Assembly: GCA_034008185.1 (NCBI GenBank)
Contig: CM067082.1
Location: forward strand, 103,163,311-103,227,310
Direction: 5' to 3'
DNA length: 64,000 nt
Origin: Gorsachius magnificus
Taxonomy: Eukaryota; Chordata; Aves; Pelecaniformes; Ardeidae
Each line of letters opens with the position of its first letter. The stretch's first letter is position 1. Of this stretch, positions 52,041 through 64,000 are shown piece by piece. The position numbers and the translations under genes are program-made. Below the pieces are notes generated by a model. That model was not told the DNA's origin. It saw only the letters and a program-made list of their open reading frames with translations, and searched no databases.

Positions 52041-54332
52041 CTGGAAAGTGAAGAACAAAAAAAAAAAGTGATTACATGTATCTGCATAGACCTCCAGGTG
52101 TTGAAGGAAGATAGTAATGTCACAAGATATCTATACTATATAAATGTATATATTTCGTTCACATTTTCTGGGAAAGTCAAGCAGTAGAACTGAATATTAA
52201 GCTTGAAGATGTAGATTCAGATAGTTCTGGAAAGGTAACTGAAGGAGTATTTTTAAGAATGATCACTCCATATCCAGGTATGCATTTCCCTAGGAATTCT
52301 CAGGTTGTTTACTCTGGACATATTTACAATGTGGGTTTTGGTTTTTTTTTAAATTATAACAAACAAAAAACTGCATGCACATTCCCTCCCTACATGCACA
52401 CAACCTTAAGGAGTTTGTAACCTACCTCAGGGTTCCTCTGAACTGGCCACATGTAACCATCAGTTCAGCACCATGTCTGTAACCTTGATTAAAGCCTTCC
52501 TGGAGTGCAAGTTCTTTCCCAGCCTCAATTCCATCCCTATAGCCTTCCTATAACAAAAGCAGTGAAACAGGTTGTTCACAAGATGAAAAATTGGACCTAT
52601 GACAACTTTATAACAATAAAAAAAGTTTAAACAAGTGTTCAGTCTCTTAAGTTACAGCTTCTAGATTTGAACATCCCTCCCACCTACAATCCTACTGCTA
52701 AACCAAAACATGCTTTTTGTAGAGAATTAGTATTTACTCATTTGTAAGATCCAGTTCTTTCCCAAAAGGATCCCCAGAAGTTCAGAAAATAAAGTATTTT
52801 TAGAAACATCAAAAATTACGACAAATCTGCAGGAAAGCATGCTTGCTTTAATGATGACCAACTCCTTTATGAAAAAATCCTTAAAGAATACTACATATAG
52901 ATTTCTAGACATCTAAAGCCACATAGGCTGCAAAGCCTCCCCTTTAGCAGAGGCACTCTCATATCTGTAATCCATCTACCTGTTTTCACAAAACTAATTA
53001 TTGAGCCTTGCTTCCCTATTTGCCAGATCTCACTCAATTCAAGAGTTATACTAGAAAAAAAGATGGTGATGGAGTGAGTCACATATAAATACACATAACA
53101 TTGTGATTGCTTTCTGTAATAAACAGCTAATGATTGTAATGCAAATTAATTTCTTTATATCCTAATCACATTACCATAAAATGTAGAATAATTCTTAACT
53201 TTTTTCACACTGAAATTGCAAATTGTAAGACTGAAAACTTCTATTTGCTTATGAGAGATAAAAACTGGTGGCCTTGCTAGAGAAATAGCCAGGAACGAGA
53301 ATGTTTCTTTATTTTGCCCAACATACAGCTCTAATCGCAATAACATTTTATGATTTTGCAGTATCTACTCATAAAATACCAGAGATATTTGTGTAAGAAC
53401 ACTAAGCAGCCCCTTAAGAAAATCAGTCTTTTCAAGGGACTCAGTCAGATGCAGGAACCTTTTCCTTGGAGAATAATACAACAGCTCTGTTGTAACACCA
53501 TTCCTCATCAACAGCCTACACAACAGCTTCCATCCATGTTCTTCAGCCAAATGCTGTTCACCCATGAGCAGATGAGGCCCACTGGCCCCACCCTGAATGA
53601 TAACGTATCTGTTGAAGTAACCTGGGTTTCCATACTTGTTTTGTTCCCTGTAGAATTCAAGGGAGGGAAGGGCTGCGGAAACCTGCTTTCATAAAATATA
53701 TATTTTCACTAGGAGAATAAATACGCCACAGAACCACCCAGACCGCAGCGTCCAATTGTGGTTCCACATGGAGTCACACATCTTAAATCTGACTGATGAA
53801 GAACTCTACTTAAAAACCCAAACATCTCCTATTTCTTTATTAGCACTGTTTAGCTGTGTTGCCTTACATTTACTAGTGGTATACCTACACATACGAAGCA
53901 AATAGCTCGCATTCGAATTGAGCACTGCCTTTTACAAATGCACATGGTCGTACAGAGGGAGCCAATGTCTCTTCGTAAAACAGTAGTTTGCTTGTGATAG
54001 ACTACTAGGATAAAGTTTCTGTAAATCCCTGCTAAATTTTCCTGATATGCAGAAGAAACTAAGCCACAATAACTTTTAAGGAACCACTCTTAGTTTTCCC
54101 TTTAAATCAGCTGTAGGTATATCAAGGTATGTGTCAGTAAATCTAAAATGGCTAAAAAGACTATTAAATCACTGTTTAAGAAATACCTTCAATCTTTTTT
54201 TCATGGTGCTGTTCCATTCTTTCTGTAGTAGATACATCTCATCTGCATCTTCATCAAATATATCCTCACTGGATCGGCTGACTGCAACTTGTACCCAGGA
54301 CATAACAGCAGCGATGACTATGACCTCTGCTT
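51584..54332 (-). CDS. YAE1: YAE1, iron-sulphur assembly adaptor, three coding exons
   Basis: With its partner LTO1, Yae1 recruits the cytosolic iron-sulphur targeting machinery to the ABC protein ABCE1 (RLI1), as known from yeast and human. Coding exons 54187-54303, 52426-52547 and 51584-52040 splice to 231 codons plus stop; human YAE1 has about 226. The start is MSWVQVAVSRSS, against human MSWVQAA. Residues 41-77 form the glycine-every-fourth-residue domain: Gly at 41, 45, 49, 57, 61, 65, 73 and 77, with Ala53 and Met69 filling the two gaps, as in other members. The third exon begins SALLSWCH and carries INNLLD and VEQLGLS near the end, both conserved, then about 12 more residues than human. 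It is convergent with the MED1-like gene. 3' signals on this strand could be ATTAAA at 50597-50592 or AATAAA at 50054-50049. Confidence 0.95.
52426..52547 (-). CDS. YAE1: YAE1 second coding exon (glycine-repeat domain)
   Basis: The acceptor is TTGTTATAG|GAAGGC and the donor is CTGAG|GTAGGT. It encodes EGYRDGIEAGKELALQEGF, then NQGYRHGAELM, the family-defining Yae1 domain. Every base is accounted for: 40 codons plus two bases of a split Ser codon. Confidence 0.95.
54187..54332 (-). CDS. YAE1: YAE1 first coding exon (CDS 54187-54303)
   Basis: The ATG is at 54303-54301; 39 codons end WNSTMKKRLK at the donor GAAG|GTATTT (54187/54186), phase 0. Just upstream, TTTTTTACTGCAG ends at 54333, a good acceptor, so the exon probably begins at 54332 with 29 untranslated bases and is spliced to an untranslated exon in the CpG island. 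FDEDADE matches human FDEEADE. Confidence 0.9.
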
Positions 54333-55363
54333 CTGCAGTAAAAAATATACTGAGAAACTCTGAAAAGTCCCTCTGGCTAAGTGTCAGATTAGAAGTATAG
54401 GCAAAAAATGTGAGTTCTGAAGAGAAATCATGTACAGAGCTGATTGTTCAACCGGTACATTTGTTTCCACATGGGAAAGGATGCTGTTTACCATCAGGGT
54501 GCATCTGTCAAGAGAAAACAGTCAGCTGGTAAAGCAACTTCTGTAATTTACAATGACAACTTCAGACAGTAATTTTTTTCCCTCTTATCGCGGTGACAGG
54601 CATATGCATGCCAAATGAGCATTTCTAAATGCTGCTAGTACACAAAGAGCAAGCAGAAACAACTTTATGACTTGATTCTGACAGCAGCTGGTGAATAGCC
54701 CCATACAGCTTCCATGCAGTGCATTAAGTTGTACACATAGGTAACTGCCTGCAGAGCTAATAACCAGCATGGACTTTCAGCTTTGATTTTCAGTTTCCTG
54801 GTTAGGCCAAATACTTATCCATCTTACAAATCTTGAATAGAAATACGCCTTTATGTTTGCATAAAGAATTAGCTAGTTCTACTGCAGAGGGAAGACGACG
54901 TAATTGGATTATTTCATCTTTTCCACTGAAGAAAACCTTAAGAGGCCACTCACAACTAATTAATTGCATCGGTGGAAATTCTTACAGCCCACAAATGCTG
55001 TTTCTTGCAGAAGGCACCAGCGGTTCTTGGGGAGCCGAAGGCCGTAAGAGCCGTCCGGCGCCCGGCCACGCTGCTTTCCCTGGGACGCAGCCGGCTGGAG
55101 CCTCGCAACCTGCGGGCTCCCTCCTTGCGGCGGCCCAGAGGCGCGCCCCGCCGTCCGCACGCCTTGCCCCGGAAAACCGCCCAGCGCCGCCCGCCCAAAC
55201 CTCGGCCGAGCCCGCAGTCCCCCGGCACGGCCCCGGCCCTGGCCCCGGCCAGGCCGCGACCGGCCGTTTCACGGCCAGCCGCTCAGCCCGGCAGGCACTC
55301 AGCCCCCCACAAGCCGCCGCGCTGCGGGGAACCTTCCTTCTCTCCCACCTGACGGCAGGCGCA

Positions 55364-55387
55364 GCCTCGCCTCGCCTCGCCTCGCCT
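55364..55387. repeat. CTCGC pentamer microsatellite in the YAE1 island
   Basis: About five copies in tandem, ending in CTCCCCC. Confidence 0.85.
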
Positions 55388-55466
55388 CCCCCGGCTGCTG
55401 GCTCAGTCCCGCGCCCCGTCCCCTCACCACAGCCGCCGCACCACGCCGCTCCCTCACTCCCTGGCT

Positions 55467-55645
55467 GCCGCCATCTTGGCTGAGGGCAAACTGGCTTCAC
55501 TGTCGTCGGAAACAATAGGGGAGCGGCAGCCATGTTGGACGAGGGCAAGCCCAGCGGAGGCCACAGTTAAACAGCCGCCATCTTAACCAGCAGCCCCGTA
55601 GCTTCAAAGCCCATTTGAGACGCTGGAGGCGGGCGGCCATCTTGA
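55467..55645. promoter_or_regulatory. Cluster of four YY1-type motifs
   Basis: GCCGCCATCTTGGC (55467), GCAGCCATGTTGG (55527), GCCGCCATCTTAA (55574) and GCGGCCATCTTGA (55633) are all forms of the YY1 site AANATGGC read in reverse. The CCAT cores are 59, 48 and 59 bases apart. The bases after the cores (GAGGGCAAAC, GAGGGCAAGC, GCGGGCGCAAGC) also resemble each other, suggesting tandem duplication. Confidence 0.75.
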
Positions 55646-55930
55646 GTGCGGGCGCAAGCCTCGCATCCTCCTCGAGGGGGCGGGACGGAGTGGCCGGGCC
55701 GCTGGGCCCTCCTGCCCGCCGGGAGGTGAGAGTCGGTGAAGGAGAACGGGTGCTGGCGCTGGTGGGGAAAAAGCCGTTACTGTGAACCCCTCCCCCGGAT
55801 CTCCAGAGCGAGGGGCGTTTGGCTGCCCCAGGCCTTCCACAGGGCCTGCAGGCCAACTCTGGGGGGAGTGTGTTCCCCGGGGCAGGAGGTTTCCTCCTCT
55901 TTTCAGTCATACATTGTGGAATTTTTTTAA

Positions 55931-58900
55931 AAAATCAGCCTTGTTGGCTTCTGAATCCTCAAGGTCCTTACATGTCAAGCATGCCCTTAAGCTGCCCCCT
56001 ACAAGATTTGAGCATCACAATAATAAATCCTTTTTAATATCAAGGGTGCCAGCAGGAGTCAAGTGTTTCATTGTTTGCTTCTATTAGAACAGTACTAACC
56101 TATTGACATAAATACAGCAGAATAATGAGTTTTTCTTGGTGCATGCTGCATTTAGCATATGAGCGCAGGTTTAAAGTTGGTTAATCTTCATAGACATACT
56201 ATACATCAACCTCAAATTCAAGTTGTACGTTTCCTCCAAATTGCCAACTCCCGTTGCAGTAAATGTACTGAGCGCTTCTGCAGGTCCCTGAGAGGGAGAA
56301 CATTTGCTCCTCACCAAGAGAGGCCAATTCGCTGTTTGCCAGGCTGGCCATGGTGCTACAGTCACCCCGCAGGTGACTGCCAGGCGTCCCACCTCCTGTC
56401 CCACGGACGGCTGGTGAGATGCATCACAGCAGGGCTGGAGACACCACCACGGATGACAGCAGAGCCTGTCCTCACCCTGCAGGTACTGAGAGATGAGCAA
56501 TCATCGTGCTCTGCGACTCACACAGCCACAGAACTCTCTTTCCAGTTGTCCCTTTTGTTTTGCAGAGACGGCCTGTCCTCCTGCTCGTGGCCCTTCTTGG
56601 CCGCTCACTGCATGCTGAGGTATGAGTGGCCAAGTAACCCAAATCTGTCTAGAAATTGGTGTGTCAGGGGATGAAATGACACTGGTGCCTCTGGATGGCC
56701 AGAAATGTGCATATCTTCCTCAGCAGTTACTACACATGTCCATGACTGCTGATTTCCTAGCTTAGCTCTATCACTTCCACCTCCTGTCTGGTAGAGGCTT
56801 ATTTAGCTAGCTCTGCCATTTTTTTAAATGAGCAACAATGCTGAATATAGCCTGCGCGCACAAATGCACAGTCACAGAAAAGCTCGTGACCCCCTCATGA
56901 CTGGTCATAATAGCACTACTAAACCTGGGTTAACCCTTTGCTTGTCCTCTTGCACTCTGTCCCCTCAGCCTCTTGTTCTTCTGGAAAAGGTACACAGGTC
57001 TTGCCTGTGAATTTCCCAAATTCAAACTATCTCTGTTTAAATGTCTTACCAAAGTTGATCATTCTACACAGCTGTTTGTGTAAGACAAATCCTTATAACC
57101 ATGAGAAACAATGAAGAAAACTCATATTCCCACCCCTTTCTCTTAGTAGTTGTGGATGGATAATTTGGTGAATCATATTGTATACGTAGAGCAGCATTGT
57201 TGGGTTATGAAGTTGCAACTTGAAGACAAGTTGATTGTATGCTGATGGCGTTGACAGGGCTGCTGGCAGGGCTTGAGGGTGAGGTGTAGTGCCTCAGGGT
57301 GTGGATGTTTTCCACACCTATGCGTGTTCTAAATAAAGCAGTGTCTGCATGTTATGGTGACAGTTTGTAATGACACATGCCAAAGGGTCAAAACATGAGA
57401 ACAATATTTCACAGGCTACAAAAGAGCTCTGGCATTTTTGCAGAATAAAGAAAAGTTACCTGAAAATGTGAAAAATAAAGAAGTAGGTGATTTGTGACCC
57501 ACTGTAAAATTTGTCACTGCCATATCCAAGATTAAAAACTGGCTAATTTTAGGCTTATGGTATCTGTTACACCAAAGGTACCTCTGAGCCATGAACATGC
57601 TTGGCTCAGCAGTTACTCCCTGCACACCTGGAGTACTGGGGAGAGGTTCCCCCAGAAGGGCCTGTACATAGTCATTCAGAGCTTAGGACTACCAAGGGAT
57701 TGCGGGAGATCGTTAGAAAGGATTTCTGTCAGCTTCATCTTAGCAGTAAGGTTTGCCATTAAGCAATCAGGCATAAGCGATCGCCAAAAGTAAAATATAT
57801 GAACATAGTGGCATAGGCTGCTCCTTTACAGCTTTATTAATGTATGTAATGCTTCAGATAAAGCATTGCTCCCATTCAGATCATTATTACACACTCTTGT
57901 CTTTCAGTTGTCAGTGCCTCAAACCCAAACCGATGGGAGCAGCCAATGGATTTCTTCATAATGCACAAAGACCCCTCAAGATTTTAAGCTTTTTTGAAGG
58001 GTGGTTGATTACCGCTGCCAGGACTTGTGCTGTATATGGGCTACCTCATGGGGCAGGATGGTCACATTCTCACTAGGGCAATTTCTGTTGCGGTGTACTG
58101 CTGTCTCTGGTAGAGTTGAGCTAAGGCTTGTGAAGAGCCCAGTGTAGAGGACTATTTACACCGCAAGTTATTCTCCAGTTATACAATGCTTATTGTCATG
58201 AACTGAGAGAACCATGTTTCATTGGCTCTAATTTTGGGAGTAATATAATCCTTTTAAGAAATAACAGCTCTTAAATGGTATTTGGATGAATTTCAAGAAC
58301 ATTCACATCGCTCTTCACTTGTTCTCTGTAGTAAATGAGTAAAACATAATGGGGAAAAGTAAGCTATTGAAATGCGAGGATAATGAAAACCATCAGTACT
58401 TAATAAAGATGGTATATGCGTTGTCACCAAACATTGCACAAAGTTTCTGAAGAGCCTTAAACTGTAAGTCCCTCCCAAAATGCGTATTCTGCCTGTGGTC
58501 AGGTCTGTAGTCTTTTCCAGATATCTGGTTCTACTGACTGGTCAGAGTCTAGGCTGTTTTCCTTGAATATGGTGAATAACAGGGCATTGGTAGGACTGCC
58601 TCCAACAGCAACAAGACAGACATGCTCATGCTCACATGCAGCCTAAGTCTCTGTCCCGATCTTGGCTCCTACAGTGCATTTTTCCTTCATGCAAGGGGTG
58701 GTGGGATTGTGTGCTGCAGGCTGGATGTTGCAATAATAATAGTGACCTCCAGTGCTTAGATCTTTTGCTTCCAGACCTACCACAGAGAATGAAACAGTCA
58801 GCTAACAAGTTAACTGCAAGGTCATAGGTTTAATGAGGTTTTAAATATTGCAGCTCACAGCACAGGAGACTATAATGACCCTAAATTAAACAAGAGGTTT

Positions 58901-61900
58901 AAAATAAACCTCTAGGATCAATGATTATTACCAGGGCATGGTAATAAACATACATTTCTGTGTTTTCGTCTAAAATGTCTCATTCAGGATATTAAGGCAA
59001 CTTACTAGTAAAGCCCTATCACCCTCTTGTGAGGAAGGTAAGTAATAGGAATCGCTTCCCTGGTTTTGTGAAATCACTTCTGTCTTCTTTAATAGCATAC
59101 AATAATATTACACAACACTTTGGGTCAAAATGTCTTATTTAATGTCAGAAGAAAATGAAAGAATATGGAAAGGTGCTAGAAATTTATGAATATATCAAGG
59201 GTAAATGTCTAACCTTTGCTTCAGAGCACAACAGGAATCTTAATAACCATTTTGCCTTTACTTCTCAAGAAATGTTTTCAAGGGAGATGACAGTTTTCTG
59301 CCTCTTCTTACCAAAGCACACAACTTTGATAGTTAAATGGTACAACAGGACAGTTTTTCTACTTGCAGATTCAGATCCTGGCAAAAAAAGAAACCTTTCC
59401 TGAATATTCTGTGGACTGCCAGCAGTTTGGCTTGTACTGAATTACAAGTGGAAGTGGTTAAGCAATGAAATAATTCCTGCCCTCTTCCCCCCCCCCCCCC
59501 CCCCCCCCGTTTTCCCCAGGCTTGCTTTGAACATCCCCAGGGAAGCCAGGCTTGCGGTCTGAAAAACTGTACTCTGAACTGTTGCGTGCTAAACAGAGCA
59601 GCAGGTACAGTTTATTAACACCAACGCAGTTCCCCTCCGTCTGTCATTTTTCTTGATTTGCTCCTCAGTTGAGTGAAATTTGTTGTCCCCAGATGCAGTC
59701 CATATTTTCATGCTGGAACTTCAATAACAACTCTAATGTTGCAAAAAAAGATGGTATGGCTGAGATCAAAATGAGCTATATACACATTCCAGCTCAAGAT
59801 CAATGCCGACAGAACAGTGTGTAATTTGGGACTACACTATCCTTTTTAGAATATATAGCAGACATGCAAGGAAGGAGTATTCCTAATCGTCTTCAATCTG
59901 TTGACAGTGAGCTTTTTACAGTGTGAAATTCCACATGAACAGAAAAAGGTTAAGTCAATAAGGACAAGAAGATGTAATAAATTCGGCATTTTAGTTGTGT
60001 AGCTGAATCATGTGTCTACTGAAATTGTAATATTAGTGATGAGTCTGACTGGTTTTGTATCATCAATAAATCTGGATCCTGTAGCTCTGTGACTCAGAAA
60101 TCCTTCAGTGAGATTTTTCTACCTTATTGGTTACATTTTTTGATGCAGAGCTGCCTTTTTTGTTTGTATAATAATTGATCATAATGTGCAAATAATTACT
60201 GTAGATGTAATTGGTCCAAGAAAAATGCTGTATTCTGCTTATGCATTTCCCAGTGAGTTGCATCTCTATTCAAATCACACAGAGTTTTTGTCATACTTGC
60301 GTTGTTTCAATGGGAGAGAAATGCCAGCTCTTTTCCTTTGGCTAAGAGACGAATTGCCCTCTCTGTTTTATGCCTTGTATAAACCCAGGAAAATGATGAA
60401 AAACTGCAGGAATAGCAGCTGTGCAATGCTGATCCAATTGTCTGAAGAGAGCTGCTAGAAGGCATAAAGCTTGCGGAGTGCACTGATTTCTTTGGCACCT
60501 GAAACCATGAGAAAACAATTGTTTCAGTGACAATGCACAGTTCCTGAAAGGTTGAGGTTACGACAAGGGTGGTTAAATGGTGGCTTTTGAATTGCATGTG
60601 GATTGTGAACAATTCCAGTACAGCATGTATGCCATATCTGTGGCGTATAATTGGTTGTTTGGCTGTGCGAGCACAAAGGCTGCTGGGCAATTCGTATCCT
60701 CAGCTGTGGAAGAAAGTGAGCTGGCGTCGCTGGGCTCCTCGGGACCCAGCTATACGTGGGGGCTCCCACAGGGAGCTACAGCCCCCTGCACAGCCATTGC
60801 CACCTGCAAACTTGCTACCGGAGCTCTCTGAGGAGGGCCCTGCAAGGTGAGACAAAGCAGTTGCCCAGGACAGCATATTGCTGGGTATGGCAAAATGTGT
60901 TTATGCCCCTTTTGCCCATTTTTACCTTACAACTGCTGCTGCGGCCATGTGGAGTGTTAGACCTTACTGCACCTAGCCCCCTCCCCCCCGCCCTTCCTGC
61001 CGAAAGGCAGTTCGGTGATGACTTTCCCTCCTCCTAGCTCCTCTCTTTCTCCCATTCTTAGTCCTGTCCTTGTAATCAACACTGGAAGAGCAAGTACGTC
61101 TTTGCTTACAGCTCTGGCTCTGAGTTATGCTCAGCCACCTGGAGGTGATGGCATGCAGCTAAATGCTCAGGAATTTATCCTCCTGCCTCCCTTTGAATGT
61201 GATCTTACCACTTCCCTGGGTTACTTTCTCAGACCTGCAAGTACAGGTATGCTTATCTTTCACAATTACCATCGGTGTCAGTGGAAGGTACTATGTTCGA
61301 TAGCAACTGCAGGGGCTGTGCAGATAACAGAATGGGGAATCTGACATTTAAACAAGACCAACCATTGCACGTGGCATGTCTTGAATATTACTTACTAGTC
61401 TGGAAAAGACTGAGCATGGTTACTTGTAGTTATTCCAAATTTATTTCACAGGACTTAACTATATATATTCACATTCCGTTGCCTGCCTATACTTTGCCAT
61501 TGTATTTTGCTCAGGAACCAACAAACACAGTTCAACTGACCCAACAATAAACCACCATCTAAACAAGTAACATTAGGTACTTTTAAAAATTGAATTATTA
61601 TGGTCAGTATCGGTCACCCTGACTTATGCTGGAAGCACATTGCTGTTCAGGCAATTATTGATTCCTGTGGGTTTGCACTCAGGGTAACACAGTTCTCAGC
61701 ACGCAGGATCACAGAGAAGGTGAAAGTTCTCTCATCAAATTTTCAGCAGCAGAAGAGTAGCTAGCTCTTTATGAAAACCGAAACAACAACAGTGCTCATG
61801 TTACAAGCTCAGGCCATGACTTTAATCATATGTTACATTTGAAGTCCGAAGCCACCTTTCTTTGCTCATCCAAAAGCTGCAGTGAGTAGGGTGGTTCAGT

Positions 61901-64000
61901 GGGATACGTCAGGCAGGGTTGGCTCATATTTTAAATAGCAATAAAGAGCTTCGAAGGTCTTCAAAGAACTAAGAAAAAAAGAGCTACAAACTATCCTTCC
62001 ACTTTGTGAAATAAATGAAGTCACACCTTCAGCAAAAACTATATATTGTATTTTGCCACTGACTCAATGCGTCAGCTGACTAATTGTGACTAACCAATTT
62101 TACAAGTAATGCAGAATGAATTCAGCACCACCTGAAGGCTGGGAATCAAATTCCATGGTAATGTGACAGGTGCTCTAAGTTACAGGAGATGAAATGTAAG
62201 AGAAGCTGATCTGAGGCAATTTGTGCACAAAGATGGCAAAAAGCTCTCTATAGAAATGGGGTATTTAATTTTATTTCTTCCTAACCCCAGATTCCACTCA
62301 CTTCTCTAACTCCCATACAGATACCAATTCCTCCGAGAAGCTTCTCTTACAGCAATAGGTTTGTTCGGATAGTTCAACTGAGGCGAAAAATACATCTCAG
62401 AAGGGGAACTGTGTTAGAATTTTAATTATGTAGCAATTTCAAACTGATCACATTGCATATTGTAAGGTTTTAGAGTATCTCCAGTCTGTGGAATATTAGT
62501 ATCAGGGTCTATTCCTGTTATTTATAAACATGGGGTAAACTGAAATTAACTGTCACATCTGTTCCCAGAACTTTATAAAGATTTCACATGTTAGGGTAAT
62601 TTTCTGAATAATGTAACTAATTGATTATTTTTCTTTTCGTGAACTATCATATATCTACTGAGGAACACCCTTTATCACAATGTTTGGCAAGGGCGTTTCA
62701 GGTTTATTAAAGAGACTGTGATTTAATAAAATTTGACCAAGGAAAATCTGCAGATCCCTTGAGAATCATTTTAGCACATGTGGAATAGGTCCCTTTTTTT
62801 TTTTTCTAGCAAGAAAGCAAGTGGTATAAAAATATTTTACTAATGTGCTGAGGACTACATTTTATCCTCATGCAATCTTAGCTTCTCAAGAAAATTCTCA
62901 AAATATATTAGGGCATAAGATGGTGTAGTCTGTGATTACCTGAAAATGTAAAACCTTGTTTTGTCTGTCACTCCTACCCCCATATTCCTGTGCAATGGCT
63001 GTTTTCTCTTTTTCAGAAGCTAAAGCAACACAGACAAACCTTGCTTCCTGAATGACTGATGGGGTAATGAAAATTAATAGTAGCCCCTACAAACACCATT
63101 GATTTTTTTTAAAATCGCAAAGATTGACACCTTATCTTTGTATTTGAAACAAGCGCATGTCTCTGTTGTAATAAATGTAGGTATGCATGTATACCCTGAT
63201 ACCTATGAGCATTGTCTGCAGACTCTGAGGAGCTCAGGGGCATATTTCAAATTCACTTCAACAAGGGCACCAGGCTGTGTTATAAGGATTTCGTAAAAAT
63301 CCATCCCTTAGAATCTTGTAAGTAATCTCTTGGATATCCTACAGGCTTTCTTTCATAAAGCTTTCAACGGAGCTGAGTGGGCTACGCGTGTGTGTGCGTG
63401 AAGTTACCCTGATTGAAATGCCAATATTCTCTCTCTCTCTGTGCTCTGGAATTTACTATTGCAATAAAACGGAAGCATTCCCTTGCATACTGAACTGAAG
63501 TGGCTATGAAGAACCACCACTGAAACCCCTCATTTATTTCATGGTTTCGGTTTAATTGACATCAGCGTTCAATCCTTCTTACTGGCCTATTCATTGTCTC
63601 CCTCTCCTGGAGAGTCAGTCTGGATTCAGTGCAAAGCAAATTCATTACTGAACTGCAGCAGTTTCCCTTTCTAAAAGGAAAGGGAAAGAAAGAAGCCACG
63701 CTGTATCACAAGCATCTAATCTTAGTATTTTACTTTTATCTACACTTTTTTTAAAAAAACTTCTAGGTATTTCCCACAACACTCACAGCAAGCAACACAC
63801 ACCACCTCCCCCATCTCCCAGTCCAAGTCTCTGTTGAGGGACAATATGTTAAGAGGATATTTATCTATCCCCCGACTCCAAATAACCAGTACCAGAGACA
63901 GCGCAATACAAATATTTTTGAATAATTCATGAAATGATGGATGGGCAAAAAATATTGCAAACAATATATTTTAGGCATGTTACTTAATCAGCAGCAATAA
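55931..64000. other. Non-coding stretch right of YAE1
   Basis: Beyond the YAE1 promoter I see no exon with recognisable coding potential on either strand. The longest frame (56159-56674, 171 codons) has no domain, no codon-usage sign and no spliced partner. By vertebrate gene order the next gene would be POU6F2, but no POU or homeodomain sequence is present here. The only notable feature is the C tract at 59487-59508. Confidence 0.6.
59487..59508. repeat. 22-base C homopolymer
   Basis: An uninterrupted run of 22 C, preceded by CCTCTT and followed by GTTTTCCCC. It is a potential G-quadruplex on the minus strand, and a place where assembly length is unreliable. Confidence 0.9.

Larger units (their letters stand above)
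55000..55800 (-). promoter_or_regulatory. YAE1: CpG-island promoter of YAE1
   Basis: A GC- and CpG-rich block of about 0.8 kb lies 0.7-1.5 kb upstream of the YAE1 start codon. It contains four YY1-type motifs (55467-55645) and a short CTCGC pentamer tandem near 55364-55387. There is no TATA box. Open frames here are compositional. Rightward transcription (bidirectional promoter) is possible, but I see no gene to the right. Confidence 0.8.

Noticed and set aside
54833..55910. Open frames of 137-216 codons around the YAE1 island
   Set aside because: Same cause: GC-rich sequence is poor in stops. No similarity to known domains.
56159..56674. 171-codon frame right of YAE1
   Set aside because: No recognisable domain, low-complexity Ser/Cys content, no splice partner or promoter.

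Overview
The window looks like bird nuclear DNA. It is AT-rich with two CpG islands, its genes are split by introns, and its interspersed repeats are typical of birds: CR1 LINE 3' ends with the short tandem tail (TCACAGAATCACAGAATC) and avian ERV LTRs. The species cannot be fixed from this sequence.

Three protein-coding genes can be supported. (1) RALA, minus strand: the first coding exon is at 667-821 and a CpG-island promoter with untranslated exon 1 lies near 21.0-21.9 kb, so most of 1-21.5 kb is RALA intron. The remaining RALA exons lie off the left edge. (2) A MED1-like Mediator subunit gene, plus strand: sixteen coding exons from 34957 to 49843 splice into one open frame of about 603 codons that aligns through its whole length with the N-terminal ~550 residues of Mediator subunit 1. 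It lacks MED1's long disordered tail. Its first (ATG) exon was not found. (3) YAE1, minus strand: three coding exons between 51584 and 54303 encode a 231-residue protein with the glycine-every-fourth-residue domain. Its CpG-island promoter at about 55.0-55.8 kb carries a cluster of YY1-type motifs.

Layout: 1-21.9 kb RALA (intron 2, exon 2, about 20.7 kb intron 1, promoter); 21.9-34.9 kb intergenic or 5' region of the MED1-like gene with a solo LTR, a broken CR1 LINE and an old CR1 fragment; 35-50 kb MED1-like gene, with another CR1 in one intron; 50-55.8 kb YAE1, convergent with the MED1-like gene; 55.9-64 kb non-coding, with a 22-base C tract and nothing else I can identify.

The order RALA-YAE1 on one strand agrees with the vertebrate chromosome block POU6F2-YAE1-RALA-CDK13. 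The MED1-like gene between them on the opposite strand is the main point of interest, because in mammals, as I recall the map, nothing equivalent sits there. The three genes do not form a pathway: RalA is a small GTPase of membrane traffic, YAE1 is an iron-sulphur cluster assembly adaptor, and the MED1-like protein would be a transcription co-factor.
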